A stretch of 5,146 nucleotides of DNA, from NCBI GenBank assembly GCA_020428585.1, contig JAGQMP010000028.1, positions 1 to 5,146 on the forward strand, given 5' to 3'. Of this stretch, positions 1 to 4,536 are shown piece by piece; the first letter of the stretch is position 1; every line of letters starts with the position of its first letter. A model generated the notes under the pieces. The model ran no database searches. It was given only the letters and a program-made list of their open reading frames with translations, and was not told the origin of the DNA. The position numbers and the translations under genes were made by a program. The DNA comes from Patescibacteria group bacterium (lineage in GTDB: Bacteria > Patescibacteriota > Minisyncoccia > Phycocordibacterales > UBA1006).

Positions 1-276
1 AACCTCTACAACATCAACCCTGATGTCACCCGCATTATCGTCGGGCTTGCTCAGCTATTCGCAGGTGTTGGGGTATTCTTCACATCGACCCGAAAGGTGG
101 CTGCGATTATGGGTACCGCCATTATGGCGGCAGCGATCAACTACACGATTACCTTGTTTGGCGGACCAATCTTCATTCCGTTGATTGTGATGCTCCTCGG
201 TATTTGGATTCTCTTCAAGGGAGAATGCACATCATGCTGTAAAAAGTGCGGCGGCGAAGGAACCTGTAAGTGCTAA
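1..276 (+). CDS. DoxX-like small membrane protein with Cys-rich tail, 3' part only
   Basis: The first reading frame is open from the window edge to TAA at 274-276, giving the last 91 residues of a protein whose start lies outside. Two or three hydrophobic stretches are visible (about fragment residues 10-28, 33-52 and 55-72), separated by the short basic turn STRK. The pattern of Gly and Ala in the helices, the small polar turn and the Pro before the last helix resemble the C-terminal half of DoxX-like membrane proteins; this is pattern recognition, not a confirmed hit. After the last helix comes a soluble tail of about 18 residues with cysteines at fragment positions 76, 79, 80, 83, 89 and 91 (CTSCC, KKCGG, TCKC). 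Such a cluster could bind a metal or be redox active, but which side of the membrane it faces cannot be told. The gene converges on secA, with 26 bases between the two stop codons. The function is unknown. Confidence 0.75.
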   Translation, partial: NLYNINPDVTRIIVGLAQLFAGVGVFFTSTRKVAAIMGTAIMAAAINYTITLFGGPIFIPLIVMLLGIWILFKGECTSCCKKCGGEGTCKC

Positions 277-277
277 C

Positions 278-303
278 AAAAACACACCGATCGGTGTGTT
301 TTT
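278..303. terminator. Bidirectional intrinsic terminator between the DoxX-like gene and secA
   Basis: This is a perfect 26-base palindrome: five A, then the arm ACACACCGA, its complement TCGGTGTGT, and five T. The A tract and T tract give a U-run after the hairpin on either strand, so it can end both convergent transcripts. It starts two bases after the stop of the plus-strand gene and overlaps the first base of the secA stop codon (303-305). With a perfect palindrome the innermost bases must form the loop, so the effective stem is slightly shorter than the palindrome. Confidence 0.85.
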
Positions 304-2762
304 TATTGACGGCGTTCCCAGCCAGCAGCGAGGTAATCGTCGAGTTTCTTTTCCTTAATACGGCGGACCTCTCCATCTTTTATGATTTCAATCGTATCAG
401 ATTTTTTTTCAAAAGCAGGAGTATTGGCTGATGCGTCGGTTTCGTTTTTCGTAGCCGATGGTGGTTTCACCTCGACATTCGCCAAAAGTTCAGCCAATCG
501 TCCGGTGAAGGTGTTGCCCATTTCTTGGTAGAGGCGGAGGCCTTCTTTTTTATATTCAACCAAAGGATCGCGCTGACCATAAGCCCGCAGATTCACGGAT
601 TGCCGTGTGTAATCCATCACCTGAAGGTGCTGCATCCACAGCGTGTCCATAACGTACAAGGCAATCCTGGTGAATACCTCGCGGTATTGTTCGGGGGTTA
701 AGGCGTCTCGTTTTTCTTTGATCTTTGCTGACAATTCGTCATTCACCGACATGATGTCCTGTTCAATTTCAGCGATCGTTGATTCGTCTCCGAACAAGAT
801 CTTTTGCCGTCGTTCATAAACAGTATCACGTTGATATGACAATACGTTGTCATAATCAAGGACGGCCTTTCGTCCATCAAAGTGGAATCCTTCAACCTTG
901 GTCTGGGCGTTTTCAAGCTGACGCGAGATCATTTTGTTCTGGATAGCTTCATCAGCGCCAAGGCCGAGGGTACCGACGATTTTTTTGATTCGATCCCCTC
1001 CGAAGATACGCATGATTGGGTCTTCGAGTGACACGTAAAATTGGGTCTCTCCCACATCCCCCTGACGACCTGATCGTCCACGCAACTGATCATCAATGCG
1101 ACGTGCGTCGTGACGTTCAGTACCCAGCACAAAGAGTCCGCCAAGGCTGCGCACCTCGTCTTCCTGTTCGTGGGTTGCTGGATTTCCACCGAGTTTAATA
1201 TCGACGCCACGACCTGCCATATTTGTAGCGATCACGACCGATCCTGGCTTACCGGCCTGAGCGATGATTTCTCCTTCTTTTTCGTGGTTCTTTGCGTTCA
1301 AGACCTGATGCGGTACGCCCATCTGGGTCAGATAAGCTGAAAGAAGTTCATTCTTTTCAACCGAAACCGTACCGACAAGGACCGGCTGTCCGGCGCGTTG
1401 TTTTTCTTTAACCTTTTCGGCGATGGCTTTGAATTTGGCTTCTTCGGTCTGGTAGATCAAATCAACCTGATCGATACGTTGAATCGGACGATGGGTCGGA
1501 ATCACCACGACATCAAGACCATAGACCTTTTGGAATTCTTCCTCGGAAGATTTCGCGGTACCCGTCATACCTGAAAGGGTATCGTAGAACTTGAAATAGT
1601 TCTGATAGGTAATTGACGCCATGGTCTTTGATTCCTGCTTAATCGGTACCCGTTCCTTGGCTTCGAGTGCCTGGTGAAGACCATCAGAATAACGACGTCC
1701 TTCCTGGAGGCGGCCAGTAAATTGATCAACAATAATCACCTCAGTTCCTTGAACGACGTAATCTCGATCACGCTGAAATACCGCCCGGGCACGCAGTGCG
1801 GTTTCAAGGTGGTGAACCAATTTAATGTTCTCTTCGGTATAGATGTTCTTGATCTTGAGAGCTTTTTCAGCCTTTTCGATTCCGGCATCGGTGATTGATA
1901 CCGCACGCAATTTTTCGTCGACGGTGTAATCGCTTTCCTCGTTGAGAGATTTCGCCACGGCATCCATTGCCTGATACAAGCCTTCGGGGTTATCAGACGC
2001 GGTTGAAAGAATCAATGGCACGCGGGCCTCATCAATAAGAACCGAGTCAACCTCGTCAATCACGACATAGTGATGCCCTCGTTGAACCACCTGGCGCGGG
2101 TTCTGGGCGGTATGATCACGCAGGTAATCGAATCCAAACTGACTGTTCGTACCGTAGGTAATGTCTGCCTCGTAAGCCTGACGGCGAGTTCCTGGTTTCA
2201 AAAATTCGTAAAAGATACGAAACGAACCGAGTTCATCACGCTCTTCATCGACTTCTTGGTGGCCGGCGTCATAGAGGTATGAATGATTCTGATCGTTGAT
2301 GACTCCAACCGAAAGTCCGTGGAAAGCAAACACCTGTCCCATCCATTGCGCATCACGACGTGCGAGGTAATCGTTCACGGTCACGACGTGGACACCCTTG
2401 CCTGCCAAAGCGTTCAAATACACCGCCAAAGTTGACACGAGGGTCTTTCCTTCACCGGTACGCATCTCGGCAATGTAACCGCGATGCAACATCATACCTC
2501 CGATTAACTGGACATCGTAGTGACGCTGACCCAGGGTACGCACGGCGGTTTCGCGAACTACGGCAAAAGCCTCAACAAGAATATCGTCGAGTGTTTCCCC
2601 AGCAGCGAGGCGGTCTTTGAATTCAGGGGTTTTTGCCTTTAAAGCCGCATCATCAAGCGCCTGCATTGATGGTTCAAGGGCGTTGATCGCCTCTACGGTT
2701 TTTGAGGCTTCTTTCAGCCTTCGACGGTTTTCATCTCCGAAAATACCTTGTAATAGATTCAT
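303..2762 (-). CDS. secA: Protein translocase subunit SecA (compact form)
   Basis: SecA is the cytoplasmic ATPase that drives preproteins through SecYEG. In order, the 819-residue protein shows the first nucleotide-binding domain with GQRHYDVQLIGG (78-89), Walker A RTGEGKT (101-107, K106) and the DEVD box (236-239); the preprotein cross-linking domain (about 248-395); the second nucleotide-binding domain with TNMAGRGVDI (513-522) and the arginine-finger region LRGRSGRQGD (560-569); and the helical scaffold with the two-helix finger (about 697-745). Three features differ from E. coli SecA. About 30 extra residues lie at about 154-194, before YEADITYGTN. The helical wing is only about 33 residues (about 657-689, against about 87). 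The C-terminal CxC zinc motif is missing, replaced by a polar linker and a module ending LDDYLAAGWERRQ. The ATG fits the usual N-terminus (MNLLQGIFGD). No Shine-Dalgarno sequence precedes it, and a -10 box ends 7 bases upstream. Confidence 0.98.
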   Translation of the reverse strand: MNLLQGIFGDENRRRLKEASKTVEAINALEPSMQALDDAALKAKTPEFKDRLAAGETLDDILVEAFAVVRETAVRTLGQRHYDVQLIGGMMLHRGYIAEMRTGEGKTLVSTLAVYLNALAGKGVHVVTVNDYLARRDAQWMGQVFAFHGLSVGVINDQNHSYLYDAGHQEVDEERDELGSFRIFYEFLKPGTRRQAYEADITYGTNSQFGFDYLRDHTAQNPRQVVQRGHHYVVIDEVDSVLIDEARVPLILSTASDNPEGLYQAMDAVAKSLNEESDYTVDEKLRAVSITDAGIEKAEKALKIKNIYTEENIKLVHHLETALRARAVFQRDRDYVVQGTEVIIVDQFTGRLQEGRRYSDGLHQALEAKERVPIKQESKTMASITYQNYFKFYDTLSGMTGTAKSSEEEFQKVYGLDVVVIPTHRPIQRIDQVDLIYQTEEAKFKAIAEKVKEKQRAGQPVLVGTVSVEKNELLSAYLTQMGVPHQVLNAKNHEKEGEIIAQAGKPGSVVIATNMAGRGVDIKLGGNPATHEQEDEVRSLGGLFVLGTERHDARRIDDQLRGRSGRQGDVGETQFYVSLEDPIMRIFGGDRIKKIVGTLGLGADEAIQNKMISRQLENAQTKVEGFHFDGRKAVLDYDNVLSYQRDTVYERRQKILFGDESTIAEIEQDIMSVNDELSAKIKEKRDALTPEQYREVFTRIALYVMDTLWMQHLQVMDYTRQSVNLRAYGQRDPLVEYKKEGLRLYQEMGNTFTGRLAELLANVEVKPPSATKNETDASANTPAFEKKSDTIEIIKDGEVRRIKEKKLDDYLAAGWERRQ

Positions 2763-2769
2763 GCTGCGG

Positions 2770-2797
2770 AGTTTACCACAAAAATATGAAAAAAACA
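2770..2797 (-). promoter_or_regulatory. Candidate secA promoter with extended -10
   Basis: Read on the minus strand, TGG followed by TAAACT (2778-2770) matches an extended -10 element, with 4 of 6 positions of TATAAT. Any -35 is poor: TGTTTT lies 16 bases upstream at about 2797-2792, inside the end of the preceding terminator. The -10 ends 7 bases before the secA ATG, so transcription would start at or next to the A of the start codon and the mRNA would be leaderless. This agrees with the missing Shine-Dalgarno sequence. The call is an inference from spacing. Confidence 0.5.
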
Positions 2798-2809
2798 GGA
2801 CGAATCCTG
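2789..2809 (-). terminator. Intrinsic terminator with UUCG loop, upstream of secA
   Basis: On the minus strand CAGGA, loop TTCG and TCCTG form a 5-bp hairpin with a UUCG tetraloop (2809-2796), followed at once by seven T (2795-2789). The stem is short but stable-looking and the T-run is clean. It ends no protein gene: the nearest upstream coding region stops at 2974 and has its own terminator. It therefore points to an RNA transcribed from the minus strand across 2916-2810. It could also act as an attenuator in a secA leader. Confidence 0.65.
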
Positions 2810-2916
2810 GCTATCCTCACCCTCACAGAGGGCCGGCGAGTGCGAGCTCCAAAAAGATCATCCTATGTGAGTGCCGTCGCCGACCCTCGGTAGGGACGAG
2901 GTTCAGTACTGTGAGA
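2789..2916 (-). ncRNA. Candidate structured small RNA or secA leader RNA, family not recognised
   Basis: The gap between the DUF6915-like gene and secA looks like an RNA gene of about 128 nt. A promoter with perfect TATAAT places the 5' end near 2916. A closing stem pairs CTCACAG (2915-2909) with CTGTGAG (2828-2822). Inside it a 12-bp stem with one G-U pair joins 2888-2877 (GAGGGTCGGCGA) to 2839-2828 (TCGCCGGCCCTC); the two stems compete for base 2828 and would stack on the 3' side. The 5' side leaves about 20 unpaired bases, which can instead form a small hairpin CCTCG/CGAGG. The apical loop (2876-2840) is 37 bases with a T5 run. A UUCG-loop terminator ends it. I checked by eye for features of SRP RNA, tmRNA, RNase P, 6S, T-box, hammerhead and tRNA and found none. 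It may be free or a cis leader of secA. Confidence 0.55.
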
Positions 2917-2917
2917 T

Positions 2918-2951
2918 ATTATATTATAAAAATAAAAAAAGAAGTAGTCAG
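2918..2951 (-). promoter_or_regulatory. Promoter of the candidate RNA upstream of secA
   Basis: On the minus strand CTGACT (2951-2946, 4 of 6 matches to TTGACA) is followed after exactly 17 bases by TATAAT (2928-2923), a perfect -10 box. A second TATAAT overlaps it at 2923-2918. The first box predicts a start near 2916, directly at the 5' arm of the RNA's closing stem. The -35 begins in the loop of the terminator hairpin of the preceding gene. The spacer is T-rich. Confidence 0.65.
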
Positions 2952-2968
2952 CTACTTCTTTTTTTATT
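2931..2968. terminator. Long-stem intrinsic terminator of the DUF6915-like gene
   Basis: Bases 2931-2947 pair perfectly with 2952-2968 around a 4-base loop (2948-2951). The core stem is GAAGTAG/CTACTTC, extended on both sides by A and T tracts. On the minus strand the hairpin follows the stop codon of the gene ending at 2974 by 5 bases and runs into seven T (2940-2934). The symmetry means it could also work on the plus strand, although no plus-strand gene needs it. It overlaps the -35 region of the next minus-strand unit. Confidence 0.85.
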
Positions 2969-2973
2969 GAATT

Positions 2974-3840
2974 TTAATCATAATTACACGGTTCTTTACG
3001 AGGAAAGATCAAGGGGGTGGTGTGTGTTCTTGTTTTGCCTTGTCTAACCTTTTCTATCCTTTTAGACAGTCTTGATTCTGCTTCTGATTTCAAAGTTCTG
3101 TCCGAAGTTTGCTTAAAATAGTCTAGTTTCTTTTTTGTTTCCTTCGGATCAGGATGTTGGCCATCTTCGTAAGGTGCGTGCATCCATCTCTTATCTATTA
3201 TTGCCTGCTCGTAATCGAGTAATGTTGGAACAAGATCTCGTTTCTCTGTACCCCAATCAAAACGAGAGTTCAAATATCCAGTCAATACATCAGAGGTCCA
3301 AAAACCTGGTTTGAATTTTGGTTTCATAGTCTGGGCTAGTAGATCTGCTCCAAGTGCATGTCCGAATATTGCAAGAGTAAACGTAAAATTAAAAGAAGAA
3401 CTTAGATCCTTCGCTATCTGTCCTAAATGAAATATGTTGTCAATTTCTTTAAGATCTAAGACGGTAAGACCTTTCAATCTTTTATCTTCAAAAGCTCTTT
3501 CGTAAAAATCACCTTTTTCCAAAAGTTTCGGGAATTTTGTAACATCAAAAGCGTCAGACCAGTCATTCCCAAAAGTAGGGATCATATCGTAATCTTCAAT
3601 CAAGTGCTGTAATAGCACATCTCTCACTAAAACTTTCTTGTTATTCGAATTTGTGAAAGATTTTCCAAATACCTTTTCAGTTACAATTCCACCAACATCG
3701 GAATGATGTAAATAAAATCTACCAAAGATAGAAGGAGTTACGGTCTTGTTTGAGTCAATGAGTGCATGAATATTTTGATAATCTTCACTTTTTCCTCCGA
3801 AAATAATAACGGAATTAGCGGCGTGTTCATATTTGTTCAC
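2974..3840 (-). CDS. DUF6915-like hypothetical protein, probably acquired
   Basis: This is a 288-residue protein with no known function. Residues 1-95 follow the pattern I know from DUF6915-type proteins: an N-terminal His (H6), then FGGKSEDYQNIH (14-25), D29 and K32, an HH pair (45-46) followed by G50, FG (58-59), TNS (63-65), VR (72-73), QH (78-79), ED (82-83) and IP (87-88). The family label is from memory and should be confirmed. Residues 150-230 contain a semi-hydrophobic segment (FTFTLAIFGHALGADLLAQ) and the motif MHAPYEDGQHPDP; I recognise neither. The tail is basic. There is no signal peptide or clear membrane helix. The start codon is GTG with no Shine-Dalgarno sequence; an in-frame TAA at 3853-3855 rules out a much longer form. 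By hand counts of sampled 60-base lines, G+C is about 30-43% here against about 53% in secA. With its own promoter and terminator, it looks like a transferred insert. Confidence 0.85.
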   Translation of the reverse strand: MNKYEHAANSVIIFGGKSEDYQNIHALIDSNKTVTPSIFGRFYLHHSDVGGIVTEKVFGKSFTNSNNKKVLVRDVLLQHLIEDYDMIPTFGNDWSDAFDVTKFPKLLEKGDFYERAFEDKRLKGLTVLDLKEIDNIFHLGQIAKDLSSSFNFTFTLAIFGHALGADLLAQTMKPKFKPGFWTSDVLTGYLNSRFDWGTEKRDLVPTLLDYEQAIIDKRWMHAPYEDGQHPDPKETKKKLDYFKQTSDRTLKSEAESRLSKRIEKVRQGKTRTHTTPLIFPRKEPCNYD

Positions 3841-3868
3841 AATATTTAGTTTTTATTAATTCATATTG

Positions 3869-3896
3869 AATCTACCAAAAAATAAATTTGTGTCAA
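3869..3896 (-). promoter_or_regulatory. Promoter of the DUF6915-like gene
   Basis: On the minus strand a perfect TTGACA (3896-3891) is followed after 16 bases by TAGATT (3874-3869, 4 of 6 matches to TATAAT). TGG directly before the -10 (3877-3875) gives an extended -10. Transcription would start near 3861, leaving an A/T-rich leader of about 21 bases before the GTG, with no Shine-Dalgarno sequence. The first bases of the -35 fall in the T-tract of the rpsP terminator. Confidence 0.7.
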
Positions 3897-3925
3897 AAAA
3901 ACCAAAGCTTAAGCTTCGGTTTTTT
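3895..3925 (-). terminator. rpsP intrinsic terminator overlapping the end of the gene
   Basis: On the minus strand bases 3925-3911 pair with 3910-3896 in a 15-bp stem with one G-U pair (AAAAAACCGAAGCTT against AAGCTTTGGTTTTTT), with the innermost TTAA as loop. The T-tract covers 3901-3895. The 5' arm encodes the last codons of rpsP and its stop codon (3909-3911), so the coding region and the terminator share bases. The T-tract runs into the -35 of the next gene. Confidence 0.8.
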
Positions 3926-4454
3926 CTTTGGTCGCTGGGGTTTCAGGAGTTCCTTCTGCTGCTTCTTCGAGCTTTTCCTCAGATGGAGTTTCAACTGATT
4001 CTGAAGGTTCGTCAACTGGTGCTTCGGCTTCGGTAGAGGTTTCTTCTACTGGTGCCGCTGCCTCAGCTGGAGCTTCGGTAGTTTCAGCGATTTCTTCAGC
4101 TGGTGTTTCTTCGGTGGCTACGGCTGGTGCTGGTGTTTCGGCCTTTGCCTCTGGTTCATCAGGTGCGTTTCGCTTCTTGGTTGGCGACTTCTTTGGAAGC
4201 ACGTTCTTTTTACGTCCTTCTACGATTCCCTCACTGATCAACATATTGAACACGGTGTCAGAGGGTTGAACACCCTTAGCGATCCAATCCTGTACCTTGG
4301 CCGTATCAAGAATTACTTGACCAGCCTTTGGGTTGTACGAACCGACAATATCAACGTACTTTTGTGACGTTGGTCCTTTTGACTTCTCGATAACCACCAA
4401 TTTAAAGTGGGCCTCGTTTCGCCTTCCGATTCGTTGCAATCTCATCATTAACAT
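3909..4454 (-). CDS. rpsP: Small ribosomal subunit protein bS16 with long acidic tail
   Basis: bS16 binds 16S rRNA in the body of the 30S subunit and helps its assembly. Residues 1-82 are a normal bS16: MLMMRLQRIGRRNEAHFKLVV aligns with the family start (M-V-x-I-R-L-x-R-x-G), followed by VGSYNP (37-42) and a GVQPSDTVFNML segment (61-72). The alignment to the family supports the first ATG over the later Met codons at positions 3 and 4. A basic bridge (81-95) leads to a tail of about 85 residues (97-181) made almost only of Ala, Glu, Pro, Thr, Ser and Val, with ETPAEE-like units. It is probably disordered and strongly acidic. The total of 181 residues is about twice the usual 80-100. The usual partners rimM, trmD and rplS do not follow. 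No Shine-Dalgarno sequence precedes the start. Confidence 0.97.
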   Translation of the reverse strand: MLMMRLQRIGRRNEAHFKLVVIEKSKGPTSQKYVDIVGSYNPKAGQVILDTAKVQDWIAKGVQPSDTVFNMLISEGIVEGRKKNVLPKKSPTKKRNAPDEPEAKAETPAPAVATEETPAEEIAETTEAPAEAAAPVEETSTEAEAPVDEPSESVETPSEEKLEEAAEGTPETPATKEKTEA

Positions 4455-4463
4455 ATGGGGTCG

Positions 4464-4491
4464 ATACTACCAAAATAATGCTATTAGGCAA
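4464..4491 (-). promoter_or_regulatory. Candidate rpsP promoter with extended -10
   Basis: On the minus strand TTGCCT (4491-4486, 4 of 6 matches to TTGACA), a 16-base spacer and TAGTAT (4469-4464), with TGG just before the -10, repeat the layout of the promoter of the DUF6915-like gene. The -10 ends 9 bases before the ATG, so the transcript would begin with at most a few bases before the start codon. Confidence 0.55.
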
Positions 4492-4502
4492 GCCCCGTCA
4501 CC

Positions 4503-4530
4503 GAGACAGGTCACGTATACGTGCTATACT
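4503..4530 (+). promoter_or_regulatory. rnr promoter with a palindrome in its spacer
   Basis: GAGACA (4503-4508, 4 of 6 matches to TTGACA), a 16-base spacer and TATACT (4525-4530, 5 of 6 matches to TATAAT) form a plausible promoter, with TGC before the -10 as an extended element. The -10 ends 6 bases before the ATG, which predicts a leaderless transcript. A perfect 12-base palindrome, CACGTATACGTG (4512-4523), fills most of the spacer and could be a protein-binding site or chance. Confidence 0.6.
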
Positions 4531-4536
4531 CGACCC

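Noticed and set aside
929..1210. Minus-strand ORF of 93 codons and plus-strand ORFs at 1016-1340, 1674-1898 and 2070-2282
   Set aside because: They lie entirely within secA in other frames, with no start signals and no recognisable protein.
320..2612. Repeated CAGCAGCGAGG and a nearby CGTCGAG at both ends of secA
   Set aside because: They encode LAAG and LDD in two unrelated parts of SecA; shared codon choice explains the match.
2786..2893. Plus-strand ORF starting MKKTGRILAILTLTEG, which looks like a signal peptide
   Set aside because: It has 35 codons, no ribosome binding site and no promoter, and lies antisense to the structured RNA and its terminator; the hydrophobic look is likely chance.
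2789..2916. SRP RNA, 6S RNA, tmRNA, T-box, hammerhead or tRNA as the identity of the intergenic RNA
   Set aside because: I found no GGAA-capped SRP helix with its AGCAG motif, no symmetric 6S bubble, no tmRNA tag frame or T-loop, no T-box consensus, no CUGAUGA and no cloverleaf.
2360..2970. Plus-strand ORFs across the secA 5' end and the intergenic region
   Set aside because: They are antisense to secA and the RNA candidate, and the longest one runs through a terminator hairpin.
3928..4269. Plus-strand ORF of 113 codons rich in Ser, Gly, Ala and Val
   Set aside because: It is the mirror of the Ala/Glu/Pro/Thr-rich tail of bS16; the low-complexity codons keep the opposite frame open.
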